A stretch of 54,947 nucleotides of DNA, taken from positions 1 through 54,947 of the forward strand of contig CAYPEK010000018.1 of assembly GCA_964409645.1 (NCBI GenBank), in the 5' to 3' direction. The DNA is from CAYPEK01 sp964409645 (lineage in GTDB: Bacteria > UBP15 > UBA6099). A program made the translations under genes and the position numbers. Positions within the stretch are counted from its first letter, which is position 1. Every line of letters starts with the position of its first letter. Under the pieces are notes generated by a model. The model was given only the letters and a program-made list of their open reading frames with translations, did not search any database and was not told where the DNA came from. Below are positions 34,010 to 41,711 of the stretch, one piece after another.

Positions 34010-34819
34010 TCACATCGGCCGCCGCCGGGCAACGGCGAGAATCTGACCTGCATACGCGCCGCCGCTCTTCACCTTAACCGGCGTCCAGCCGCCCAATATT
34101 AAAATCCGCCTCACGGTAAAAGTGTTGAAAAACTGAAGATGCGTCGGGAACTTTACCCCCACCCAACCGCCTCTCAATACGAGCGCCATCGGACTGTCCG
34201 CATTCGGCGCCGTCAGCACAAGCGTCGCATCCGGTTTCGCGAACTTCGCCGCTTGCTTCAAAACACCGACCGGATCGCAGGCGTGTTCCAACACCTCGTA
34301 CATCGTAATCACATCATAAGAATCGCCGGGCGGCGCGTCCGCCGGAAACTCGCCCTGAACGACATTGAGACCCAGCGAATCGCGGCAGAATTTCACACCA
34401 TCCTCGAACGGTTCGATCCCCTCCGCGGCCCAGCCGCGCGTTGACGCTTCGAGCAGCAGTGCCCCGTGCGAACAGCCCACATCGAGAAGCCTGCCCGGAG
34501 GCGTTTTATACTCCTCTATCTCGTCGAGATGCTTCTCCATCACAAAGAATGTCTCCACAAACTCACTCTTTGGATCGGGAAAGCGCGCGCCGTCGTGCTT
34601 GCGGTATTCCGGCGTCAGATAGACCGATTTGTAGAACTCACGCACCGACTCCTGCGTCGGCGCGGGGTCTATATAAACCAGCCCGCATTTGGTACATTTC
34701 ACCAGCCGCGCCATTCCGGTCCCGGTCTCCGCCGAGAAATGCTCCTGCCGCTCCACGGTCCCGCACAACACGCATTTTTCGACAGGTACAAAATCGAATT
34801 TGAAGACTTCCTCAGACAT
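34010..34819 (-). CDS. SAM-dependent class I methyltransferase with N-terminal zinc-ribbon-like motif
   Basis: 269 residues. The N-terminus has two Cys pairs (CVLCG at 16-20 and CTKCG at about 41-45) that look like a small zinc ribbon and are followed by LVYIDPAPTQESVREFYKSVY, an arrangement common in methyltransferases acting on sugars, lipids or hypermodified cofactors. Motif I is LLDVGCSHGALLLEA (about 112-126); YDVITMYEVLEHACDP is the post-motif segment with the Glu-His pair; HLQFFNTFTVRRIL is typical of the Methyltransf_23-like group. The substrate cannot be inferred. It lies alone between a gap of 190 bases and a membrane YVTN protein on the same strand. Confidence 0.82.
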   Translation of the reverse strand: MSEEVFKFDFVPVEKCVLCGTVERQEHFSAETGTGMARLVKCTKCGLVYIDPAPTQESVREFYKSVYLTPEYRKHDGARFPDPKSEFVETFFVMEKHLDEIEEYKTPPGRLLDVGCSHGALLLEASTRGWAAEGIEPFEDGVKFCRDSLGLNVVQGEFPADAPPGDSYDVITMYEVLEHACDPVGVLKQAAKFAKPDATLVLTAPNADSPMALVLRGGWVGVKFPTHLQFFNTFTVRRILILGGWTPVKVKSGGAYAGQILAVARRRPM

Positions 34820-34866
34820 AAATCAGATTATCATCTCTTCTCGCGCATTTGTCACCACCCGCGCAT

Positions 34867-36141
34867 TTAATGTGCCGCTGTTTCATCCCGCCTCAATTTA
34901 ATTGAATATACACCGCAACCCGCCGCCACCCACACCGTGCGTCGTTCCTCGTCATAATACACTCCGCGTATCAACGTTCCGAGATTGGATTTTCGGATGG
35001 TGCGCCCTGTTTTTGCGTCCACAATCCGAAACACACCGTCGATATATCCGCCGCCCGCAACCAATCGCCCGCCCTCTATCAGTTCGATATCGCGCACGCC
35101 CTTACCCATCCTCAACCGCCTCACTGTTTTCAGCGTTCGGCCGTCAAGAACAATCACTTCCGATCTTAGCGGTTTGGCGATGTATATCAGATTGCGAGAT
35201 TCGTCCACGGCGACCTTGAACGCGGATAGACCTACGTTCCTGATTCGAGTCATCCGCCGCGTGTCAGCGTCGATCTCCACCAGCCGCCGCCCGACCCAAA
35301 GCGTGACATAAACCTTCCGAGTCTTTTGGTTTATTGCGATGCTGTACGGCAATCCGGCCGTCAGCCGCATCTTGGACAAGAACAGCGTGTCCTCCACCCT
35401 GTCCGTCGCGATATCGTACACAATCACCGTCCGGCTGCCCTCGCAGAGCGCCCACAGCTTGTTCGTCTTCGCGTCCACAGCCGCGTCGATCGAACTCTTG
35501 CATGTATCGATGTCAATAAAATCGCTCGACCCCTTTTCGAGATCGAACCGGAGCAGATCGTTGTGAGTCCCGTAATTCGTGGCGAAAACATATCTTCCGG
35601 ACACGCCGGCGGCCATCCTCTGCGGCCGCGAGCCATTGCCGGTCGGCACCTTCCTGAGGGCATATCTGCTCCCGGCAACCACAGGATACCCGTGCACCGT
35701 CACAGCGTCGTTCTTTCCGTGCGTGACGAACATCAGGCCATACTTGTTGCTGATCAGAACGTCGTAAGGATGAGACGAAGCGAGGCCGCAGTCACCCGCC
35801 GGGCCGCCTGAATCCGCGCCGCAGTCGCCGGGTGAGAACACAGGTGTCGCACCCGCGGGCGGTTTGTCAGGACATCGCGGATTGTTAAAAAACAAATATT
35901 GAGTGAAGAATGAAATAAAAGCGAAAGAAATAATAGCAGCCTTCAGCAGCCGTTTTCCGCTGAGTTTGAAACGGATAAAAAAGAGAATAAAAACAACGAC
36001 TCCCGAAAACAACAAGCAGCCCAGCAGATATTTAAGCAGGCCTGACCTTGCGTAAACGCAACCATACCCCCCGAACAGCAGCAGACATGCCCAGAACGCC
36101 GCCGATATTGTTTTTTTCAGGAATTTAAATGTTTCTTTCAT
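34867..36141 (-). CDS. Membrane protein with YVTN-like beta-propeller
   Basis: 424 residues with three hydrophobic helices in the first 85 residues (AAFWACLLLFGGYGCVYA, LLKYLLGCLLFSGVVVFILFFI, KAAIISFAFISFFTQYLFF), then an exported seven-strand-set propeller. Blades include YGLMFVTHGKNDAVTVHG, GRYVFATNYGTHNDLLRFDL, TNKLWALCEGSRTVIVYD, TRKVYVTLWVGRRLVEID, RNLIYIAKPLRSEVIVLD, GGRLVAGGGYIDGVFRIVD and RRTVWVAAGCGVYSI. This is the same repeat class as the giant lipoprotein but with a different anchor. The ATG lies 17 bases inside the preceding gene's 3' end, so the two are translationally coupled. Function is unknown; binding or scaffolding at the inner membrane's outer face is plausible. Confidence 0.72.
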   Translation of the reverse strand: MKETFKFLKKTISAAFWACLLLFGGYGCVYARSGLLKYLLGCLLFSGVVVFILFFIRFKLSGKRLLKAAIISFAFISFFTQYLFFNNPRCPDKPPAGATPVFSPGDCGADSGGPAGDCGLASSHPYDVLISNKYGLMFVTHGKNDAVTVHGYPVVAGSRYALRKVPTGNGSRPQRMAAGVSGRYVFATNYGTHNDLLRFDLEKGSSDFIDIDTCKSSIDAAVDAKTNKLWALCEGSRTVIVYDIATDRVEDTLFLSKMRLTAGLPYSIAINQKTRKVYVTLWVGRRLVEIDADTRRMTRIRNVGLSAFKVAVDESRNLIYIAKPLRSEVIVLDGRTLKTVRRLRMGKGVRDIELIEGGRLVAGGGYIDGVFRIVDAKTGRTIRKSNLGTLIRGVYYDEERRTVWVAAGCGVYSIKLRRDETAAH

Positions 36142-37162
36142 TCGCCGACGAATCTCCCGCCACGCCCGATGCGAACGGACGGAGCCATTCCTTCAGGTCG
36201 GCTTCGAGCTGCGGGTTGAACAGTATGATGCTGAGATGCCCCTGCGGATAGCGCACGAAATGCGGATGATTCCACTTGACATTGAGCTCCTCGACAACGT
36301 CCGGCGGCACCATTCCGTCGTATATGCCCTCAGCGATGAAAATCTTGTCCGGCGGAAGCAGCGGCTGAAGATTCGTGAGCGACATCTTCGCCATTACTTC
36401 CTTATATCGGCGCAGAAGACGTTCGACGCGCGGGTTTTCCTTTTCAATAAGGCGTCCGAGCCGGCTGGAATTGAACACCCGGCCGGGGTCCGCCGGCGGC
36501 GCGACGAGCACCGCGAAATCCAGCGACGGCTCGGTACACGCGAGCATCCCGGACAGCAGCGCTCCGAACGACATCCCCATCGCGCCGAGCAGCCGCGAGC
36601 CCTTCTTCGCCTTCGCCCAGTTCAGCACCGTCATAACGTCGAACAGCGACTGCCTCATCGTTTCCATCGTGTGGATCGCGTCGTCCTTGAACGTGTGCTC
36701 GCCCGCGAACGAACTTGCCGGCGTGCGGCTCATGTGGTACGGCAGGTCCGGCATTGCGCAATTAAAGCCGAGCTTCACCAGCACACGGCAGTAGCGATCG
36801 AAAAGGAAGTACGAGTCCATGCGCCAGCCGTGTAGAAGCACGACGAGCGGCGCGTCCGGTTCACCGTGGCGCTCGTACCAGCGGCCGCGCACGATATTGT
36901 TCGCCCTGAACGGCGTGTAAACCGGACTGTCGAACTTGAAGTGCGAGAGATTGTATCCGCGGCGGCGCACGAAATCGCCGAACTCCATGTCAGGCACCAC
37001 ACCGGGGTTGCCGAAGAACCGAGCCGGATCGTCAGCGTGCTCGCTCGCAAGGTAGTCTTCGAGACTGCCGATGGCGGCGGCCACTTCCCGGCTCGCCTTC
37101 TGCTGCCCCATGTAAAGATACGACATTTCGTCGAGTGCTCGTGCGAATAATTCCTGTAGCAT
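36125..37162 (-). CDS. Alpha/beta hydrolase, large-family member
   Basis: 345 residues from ATG 37162. The frame is open to 37327, but the consensus promoter ends only seven bases before 37162, so that ATG is the start. The hydrolase fold is clear: VVLLHGWRMDSYFLFDRY (oxyanion loop), GAMGMSFGALLSG with nucleophile Ser in Gly-x-Ser-x-Gly, Asp in FIAEGIYDGMVPPDV, and His in RYPQGHLSIIL. The N-terminal 100 residues are helical and mention a membrane-free body. Possible relatives are the ABHD18/DUF2048-like hydrolases; esterase or lipase substrates are unknown. It is followed by the YVTN membrane protein with a 17-base overlap, so they form one operon. Confidence 0.78.
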   Translation of the reverse strand: MLQELFARALDEMSYLYMGQQKASREVAAAIGSLEDYLASEHADDPARFFGNPGVVPDMEFGDFVRRRGYNLSHFKFDSPVYTPFRANNIVRGRWYERHGEPDAPLVVLLHGWRMDSYFLFDRYCRVLVKLGFNCAMPDLPYHMSRTPASSFAGEHTFKDDAIHTMETMRQSLFDVMTVLNWAKAKKGSRLLGAMGMSFGALLSGMLACTEPSLDFAVLVAPPADPGRVFNSSRLGRLIEKENPRVERLLRRYKEVMAKMSLTNLQPLLPPDKIFIAEGIYDGMVPPDVVEELNVKWNHPHFVRYPQGHLSIILFNPQLEADLKEWLRPFASGVAGDSSANERNI

Positions 37163-37169
37163 GAAATCG

Positions 37170-37219
37170 ATTATACCGGCGCGAGAACTTTTGTCAAAGA
37201 AACAGTGTCGGTATATAAT
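37170..37219. promoter_or_regulatory. Overlapping divergent sigma-70 promoters sharing a -35 region
   Basis: Minus strand: TTGACA (37197-37192), 16 bases, TATAAT (37175-37170), both perfect consensus, driving the hydrolase gene whose ATG follows seven bases later. Plus strand: TTGTCA (37191-37196), 17 bases, TATAAT (37214-37219), driving the zinc-ribbon protein at 37274. The two -35 hexamers occupy the same bases, so the two polymerases cannot bind at once. Confidence 0.78.
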
Positions 37220-37273
37220 AGGAAAATCTTCGGTGAATGCAAAGCCGATCGGCAACGAAAGGAAACGCGAGGA

Positions 37274-37762
37274 ATGGAAAGTCTGAAGTGCCCGTACTGC
37301 AACTACGAGACGCCCTACCCCGAACACGGCAGAGTGATCGAGTGTTTAGGCGAATGCTACACTACATATTCGCTTTTCCGCGACACGGACGATCCGGTGC
37401 GAGTCAAAATGAAACTGGTCGAGATATTCTTCCTCGATCCGGGCGGCAACGTACACGTGACGCCTGAGGAAATCGACCGGAGGTGCGAATTCCGGCGCGT
37501 GGAAACAAACGAGCCGGGTACATATCTGCTCTTCGCGCGCGAGATACGCGTGGACGAGGACGAGATAGAGAAACTGAAAAATGCCTCACTGGACGAGATC
37601 GAGATCGGCGTTGACACGATGGAACGGCTGCACGCGGCACTCGATCGGTTCGAGCGCGACCTGATTTCCGGCGAGACGCCTAAAGACAAACTGCTGAACG
37701 AAATCAAAGTCGTCGAGTCGCTCGTTCGCGCCATCCGCGAGCGCATTGAACTTTCAATTTAA
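37274..37762 (+). CDS. Small protein with N-terminal CPYC zinc-ribbon-like motif, unknown function
   Basis: 162 residues from ATG 37274, preceded by GCGAGGA; the frame opens earlier at 37205 but the divergent promoter and AAGGAAACGCGAGGA support 37274. The N-terminus has CPYCNYETPYPEHGRVIECLGECYTTY, with four cysteines spaced like a short zinc ribbon (Cys6, Cys9, Cys24, Cys28). The rest is acidic and helical (EIRVDEDEIEKLKNASLDEIEIGVDTMERLHAALDRFERDLI...LNEIKVVESLVRAIRERIEL), probably a coiled coil. I do not recognise the family. It converges on the second B12-subunit gene, with 14 bases between the stops, and shares a divergent promoter with the hydrolase. Confidence 0.6.
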   Translation: MESLKCPYCNYETPYPEHGRVIECLGECYTTYSLFRDTDDPVRVKMKLVEIFFLDPGGNVHVTPEEIDRRCEFRRVETNEPGTYLLFAREIRVDEDEIEKLKNASLDEIEIGVDTMERLHAALDRFERDLISGETPKDKLLNEIKVVESLVRAIRERIELSI

Positions 37763-37776
37763 ATTCGTAGGAAAAT

Positions 37777-38187
37777 TCAGATTTTGCCGTTCTGAACGGC
37801 GAGTTCGTTGATCTTTTCCACAATCGCGTCGGTTGAAGTTCCGGGATCGAAAAGCGCTGCCACTCCCATACTGAACAGACCTTCTTTTTCGTCCACCGGG
37901 ATTATTCCCCCGCCGACAACTATGATGTCTTCCGAATCGTTCTGCTTCAGCAGATCCATCACGCGTGTGAAGTGAATGAGGTGCGCGCCCGCAAGCGAGC
38001 TGATGCCTATGAAATCCGCATCCTCCTGAATCGCCGAGTTCACAATGTCCTCCGGCGTCTGCTGGAGGCCAAGGTATATCACTTCCATCCCGGCGTCGCG
38101 GAGCGCGCGGGCAACCACTTTCGCGCCCCGGTCGTGACCGTCGAGCCCCGGTTTCGCTATTATAATACGTATCTTCTTATCGGCCAT
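37777..38187 (-). CDS. Second methylmalonyl-CoA-mutase-type cobalamin-binding subunit
   Basis: 136 residues, paralogous to the protein at 30782. It has the B12 motif KPGLDGHDRG with the cobalt-ligating His, then SSLAGAHL and VGGGIIPVDE. No large subunit lies beside it, unlike the first copy. The family works only with a barrel-type mutase partner, so this one either serves the same large subunit, or pairs with an acyl-CoA mutase (isobutyryl-, ethylmalonyl- or 2-hydroxyisobutyryl-CoA type) encoded elsewhere. It sits 22 bases downstream of the outer-membrane-like gene on the same strand, so readthrough from that promoter is likely. Confidence 0.9.
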   Translation of the reverse strand: MADKKIRIIIAKPGLDGHDRGAKVVARALRDAGMEVIYLGLQQTPEDIVNSAIQEDADFIGISSLAGAHLIHFTRVMDLLKQNDSEDIIVVGGGIIPVDEKEGLFSMGVAALFDPGTSTDAIVEKINELAVQNGKI

Positions 38188-38209
38188 GTCGGATACCGCC
38201 TGAAAACAA

Positions 38210-39688
38210 TCAGTTGAACGAATATGAGAAGCCGAACGATTTCATCTGCGTGTGCGTAATGTCGCGCACTCCAAGCAATACCGCGCCCTGATCGGCAACC
38301 ACATATCTGAGCGCCATGTTGTATTCATAATCACTTTGGAAAAGATTTACCTCGCCTATCATCTCCAAGCGTGGCGTGACAACAAACTCCACACCGCCCA
38401 TCGAGCCTATGCGCTTGCCGGCGACCCCGTTGTAATTCATCTGAAACACACCGGCGTGGAAATTGAACTTATTGTAAGGAAGCGTCGCCACCGCGTAGAA
38501 ACGCGAGCCTTTAGTCTGGTCCGCTTTAAACCTTTCCGCGCCGACAACGTATTTCCACTGCTTATGCGTGTCCTTTTTGAGGCCGATTCTTTTCCCGGGC
38601 GCGTATTTTACACCGATCCTGTTTGTTTTGACGTCCTCTCGAATCACGACATAACCTCCCATATCGTATCCGAGGGCGTCGAGTCTTCTGTCATATCTCG
38701 CTATGTATAATTCGGCGACATCTGTCAACCCGTAGGCAGCGCCATAGTTTTTAATCGTTAATTCCGAATTTTCATGGTAGTTTTTATAAAAATCCTCTGT
38801 CTGAAAATATGAACCCGAAGTTGTATATTTCCCCCAATAACCTGATACCGCTCCGGTTCCTTTGCTCTGAAGATTCGCGGTCGGCACTGTCCAGAGACCG
38901 GTTGCGCCGTAAGTTGTCGGGAACGCATACGCGCGGGGATCGGCCGGTTTCTTTTCGCCTTTCTTACTTCCGGACTTGGGCGGCTCTTTTTTCTCGCCTT
39001 CAGCCGGCGCTGCTTCAGCAGACGCGGCCGATTCGTCGGTAGAAGTGTCTGTCGATGAAGACGACGAGCTTCCGCCGCGTCGAGATTTCCGGGAGGAACT
39101 TGCGCTGTCGGTGGACGCGGCTGCGGTCTCAGCAGATGCGGCCGGCGCGGCTTCCGTCGATGAGGACGACGAACTCCCGTCCGCGCGAGAACGACGCCGC
39201 GACGATCCGCCGCTGGACGTCGAGGATGATGTTGATGCCGCCGCAGGTTTCGCATCTGCCGCGGCGGCCGCAGGAGCGGCGGCTGGCGCCGATGCGGTTG
39301 CGGGCGCGCTTGCAGCCGGAGCTGACGCCGCAGGTGCTGCTGAGGCGGCTGGCGCAGCAGTTGATGCCGCGCCGGTCAGAATAACAACGGTGTCCATCTC
39401 CTGAAAATCTTTTTTCTTATCCACCGTTTTCGCTATGCAGTATTTCGGTTTGACTTCGGTTATCTCGATTGTGCCGATTGCTTCGCCGCCCCTGATTACG
39501 GACATTTTCTGTCCTGTTTTCAGTTGTCGATCGGCACATGAATATATCATCATCTTCTGATCGCTCGCTATAAAATTGAGCTTCAGCTCCGATGCGCTCT
39601 GTGCTTTAGCCGACGGCGCCGCCGCAAGCAAAACCAACCCGAAAACTATAAGCGCGATCACGCTCACGGCCGCTTTTTCACAGCGCAT
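38210..39688 (-). CDS. Outer-membrane beta-barrel-like protein with Ala/Ser/Arg low-complexity linker
   Basis: 492 residues. A signal peptide ends at about residue 30 (LLAAAPSAKAQSA). A short beta domain follows (residues 31-110, SELKLNFIASDQKMMIYSCADRQLKTGQKMSVIRGGEAIGTIEI). A low-complexity stretch (about 112-260) of Ala-Pro-Ala repeats has Ser/Arg blocks (SSRRRSRADGSSSSSS, SSSRKSRRGGSSSSSS). The last 220 residues are alternating beta-strands (YGATGLWTVPTANLQSKGT, GVKYAPGKRIGL, EYNMALRYVVADQGAVLLGVRD) ending SFGFSYSFN, like a YjbH-type outer-membrane barrel. The Arg-Ser blocks echo the anti-sigma tail at 1193. It has its own consensus promoter. Envelope location is inferred from signal and barrel. 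Confidence 0.78.
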   Translation of the reverse strand: MRCEKAAVSVIALIVFGLVLLAAAPSAKAQSASELKLNFIASDQKMMIYSCADRQLKTGQKMSVIRGGEAIGTIEITEVKPKYCIAKTVDKKKDFQEMDTVVILTGAASTAAPAASAAPAASAPAASAPATASAPAAAPAAAAADAKPAAASTSSSTSSGGSSRRRSRADGSSSSSSTEAAPAASAETAAASTDSASSSRKSRRGGSSSSSSTDTSTDESAASAEAAPAEGEKKEPPKSGSKKGEKKPADPRAYAFPTTYGATGLWTVPTANLQSKGTGAVSGYWGKYTTSGSYFQTEDFYKNYHENSELTIKNYGAAYGLTDVAELYIARYDRRLDALGYDMGGYVVIREDVKTNRIGVKYAPGKRIGLKKDTHKQWKYVVGAERFKADQTKGSRFYAVATLPYNKFNFHAGVFQMNYNGVAGKRIGSMGGVEFVVTPRLEMIGEVNLFQSDYEYNMALRYVVADQGAVLLGVRDITHTQMKSFGFSYSFN

Positions 39689-39720
39689 AACAGAAGACCT
39701 CTCCTCTTAGTTTCCGAATT

Positions 39721-39748
39721 ATTATATTAGATATAGTTCTTTTGTCAA
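39721..39748 (-). promoter_or_regulatory. Consensus sigma-70 promoter of the outer-membrane-like gene
   Basis: TTGACA (39748-39743), 16 bases, TATAAT (39726-39721), both perfect, about 32 bases before the ATG, which is preceded by AGGAGAGG. Same 16-base geometry as the hydrolase promoter at 37170. Confidence 0.8.
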
Positions 39749-39823
39749 AAGAAACCCGAACGGAATTCAACCTTATACTATCGACATCGGCCGCGAGGTC
39801 CCGCGAGGCCGTTTTTGACACAA

Positions 39824-39858
39824 ATAAAAAGAGCGGCCGCCGCGAGGAAGCCGCTCTC
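39824..39858 (-). terminator. Terminator downstream of flgD copy 1
   Basis: On the minus strand GAGCGGC (39856-39850) pairs with GCCGCTC (39837-39831), followed by TTTTTATTT. It lies 20 bases after the flgD stop. Confidence 0.75.
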
Positions 39859-39877
39859 GTTATTGTTCTTATTGTTG

Positions 39878-40294
39878 TTAGTCTCCGTTGCTTATCGAAT
39901 ATACGTCGGAGAAGGCGACTTCCGAATCCCCGACCTTCAGTGTTATTCCGTCCGACGTCAGTGTGACCGCCGAAACGACACCGGTCTGCTCGTTGCTTTC
40001 GCTGTCCATCCACGCCACTGTCTTTCCTATCAGCGCGCTCGCCTGCGCAACCTGCTGCAAGCTCACCATCGATGCCATGTTCGAGTTCAGCGATACCAAC
40101 TGCTCGAGCGAACTGAACTGCGCGAGCTGCGCGACGAAATCCTCGTTCGTGACAGGATCGAGCGGGTCCTGATTCTTAAGCTGCGTGACAAGCAGTTCAA
40201 GGAATTCACTTTTGCCGAGGCTACCGCCTGAAGCGCTCGCGGTGCTTATAGTATCGGACGACGTTGAGTACTGGGTGTAATCAATGCTGGACAT
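39878..40294 (-). CDS. flgD: Flagellar hook-capping protein FlgD, short form, copy 1
   Basis: 138 residues matching the N-terminal hook-cap segment of FlgD: GKSEFLELLVTQLKNQDPLDPVTNEDFVAQLAQFSSLEQLVSLNSNM, then VSLQQVAQASALIGKTV and a beta-rich end (VVSAVTLTSDGITLKVGDSEVAFSDVYSI). FlgD caps the growing hook so that FlgE subunits can polymerise. The longer family members carry an extra tudor/FN3-like C-terminal domain, absent here; short FlgDs are known. A near-identical gene lies immediately upstream. No other flagellar gene is in the window. It has its own putative promoter (40342-40370) and a terminator, so it can be expressed without copy 2. Confidence 0.88.
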   Translation of the reverse strand: MSSIDYTQYSTSSDTISTASASGGSLGKSEFLELLVTQLKNQDPLDPVTNEDFVAQLAQFSSLEQLVSLNSNMASMVSLQQVAQASALIGKTVAWMDSESNEQTGVVSAVTLTSDGITLKVGDSEVAFSDVYSISNGD

Positions 40295-40341
40295 AACATC
40301 TCCCCTTTCGGAAGCTGCCTGAACCTACAGCTTGAACACCC

Positions 40342-40370
40342 ATACTACAGTATTGTTATTAAATAGTCAA
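40342..40370 (-). promoter_or_regulatory. Putative promoter of flgD copy 1
   Basis: TTGACT (40370-40365), 17 bases, TAGTAT (40347-40342). The -35 lies in TTGACTATTT, a phrase that recurs twice, in inverted orientation, ahead of the ECF sigma operon (43417-43481). Confidence 0.45.
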
Positions 40371-40378
40371 CTATTCGG

Positions 40379-40846
40379 CTATTCGTCCGTTGTTTCTGTC
40401 GTTTCCGTGGTCTCGGTGGTCTCCTCCGCAGTCTGGCTTATCCCGTACACGTCGGAAAAGTACACATCCGTATCGTCAACAGTGAGAACAATGCCGTCGG
40501 ATGTCAGAGTCGCCGCCGACACCACCCCGCTTATCTCTTCGCTGTCGCTGTTGAGATAGGTCACCGTCATGCCTATCAGCGCGCTCGCCTGCGCCACCTG
40601 CTGCAGGCTCACCATCGATGCCATATTTGAGTTCAGCGACACCAGTTGTTCGAGGGAGCTGAACTGTGCGAGCTGCGCTACGAAATCCTCGTTCGAGACA
40701 GGGTCGAGCGGGTCCTGATTCTTAAGCTGCGTGACGAGCAGCTCCAGAAACTCGCTCTTCCCTAGGCTGTCACTCGATGAACTCGTCGTGGTAATAGTGT
40801 CGGTGGAAGTATAATACTCGGAATAATCTATGCTGCTGGTTGACAT
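40379..40846 (-). CDS. flgD: Flagellar hook-capping protein FlgD, short form, copy 2
   Basis: 155 residues from ATG 40846, preceded by GCGAAAGGAG. From SLGKSEFLELLVTQLKNQDPLDPVSNEDFVAQ to ASALIG it is almost identical to copy 1, and it diverges in the beta-rich C-terminal part and in the Ser/Thr-rich start. It adds a repetitive acidic tail (TAEETTETTETTETTDE) missing from copy 1. This is a recent tandem duplication, with the two C-termini changing fastest. Both copies keep the hook-cap core, so both may be functional, possibly for two hook types or two stages. Confidence 0.88.
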   Translation of the reverse strand: MSTSSIDYSEYYTSTDTITTTSSSSDSLGKSEFLELLVTQLKNQDPLDPVSNEDFVAQLAQFSSLEQLVSLNSNMASMVSLQQVAQASALIGMTVTYLNSDSEEISGVVSAATLTSDGIVLTVDDTDVYFSDVYGISQTAEETTETTETTETTDE

Positions 40847-40997
40847 GAAATCTCCTTTCGCGGAGCCATATCCGGCTCCGGCAATCAAAAAAATAAGGTT
40901 GAAAGTCCGGAAAACGGGCCGCTTAATGTCGTCCGGGATGCCCTTCGTTTTAGTCAGCGGCCCGGTCTCAGGACGCAAGCTTGGTTCTCAACTCACT

Positions 40998-41597
40998 TCA
41001 ACTGCTGCTGCCCGTACCATCGCCTGTCTTGTTAGCAAGCATCTGTTCGATCGCTTTCGTGAGCAGTTCTTTTATGGCGCTTATCGTATCATTCGAGCTC
41101 GTTGTGCCGAACAGATTGCTGCCGGTCGAATCAGAATCCGAGTCGAGTTCGTTGAGAATATCCACAAGTGTCGTCTCCTCGCTTGTTGAAGATGAATTCA
41201 TGAGATACTGGGCGATTTTGCCGGCATCCGTTCCTTCGGACTGGTCCGGCGGAGGGGGAGGCTGCAATTCGGACAGGTCTCCCGTTTCGCCCGCCGTCTC
41301 AAATTTCGATGCCAGATCGCTCAATACCGCCGCTTCATTCGTGTCGTCAGTCTCGGAGGCCGCGGTTTCCAGCTTGTCCGCTATCTCGGTCATCAGCGTC
41401 TTGAACGCTTCCGGGTCCGACTCCTGCAACTGGGACAGTTTCGAAAGCAGATCCCCGGGGCTCGATATCGAAAGTGAGTCCCCGAGTACATTCCCGTTGT
41501 CCGAATTCGCTTCGCTCACGGCACCCAGAACTTCCGTGTCGAATATCGATTTCATGTCAACGGCCTGAGAGTAACTGGTTATTCCAGTAATGCTCAT
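40998..41597 (-). CDS. Acidic low-complexity protein of unknown function, upstream of flgD pair
   Basis: 199 residues. It starts MSITGITSYSQAVDMKSIFDTEVLGAV, has helical parts (PGDLLSKLSQLQESDPEAFKTLMTEIADKLETAA, DTISAIKELLTKAIEQMLANKTG), a Pro run (QPPPPPDQSEG), and is rich in Asp, Glu and Ser. No signal peptide, membrane helix or known domain is seen. Its position just before flgD recalls fliK, the hook-length protein, which is also low-complexity and encoded next to flgD, but it lacks a recognisable FliK C-terminal domain and is too short. AGGAAAGAG precedes the ATG. Export by the flagellar system is a guess from context. Confidence 0.55.
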   Translation of the reverse strand: MSITGITSYSQAVDMKSIFDTEVLGAVSEANSDNGNVLGDSLSISSPGDLLSKLSQLQESDPEAFKTLMTEIADKLETAASETDDTNEAAVLSDLASKFETAGETGDLSELQPPPPPDQSEGTDAGKIAQYLMNSSSTSEETTLVDILNELDSDSDSTGSNLFGTTSSNDTISAIKELLTKAIEQMLANKTGDGTGSSS

Positions 41598-41711
41598 TTC
41601 TCTTTCCTCCGATTAACGCCTGTCGGCGTCTTCTTCTTTTGCCGGAAATTCCGGGCATAGTGAAACAGCAGGTTGGTCTCCCCATCACCTCCTCAACATT
41701 CAGTTTATATG

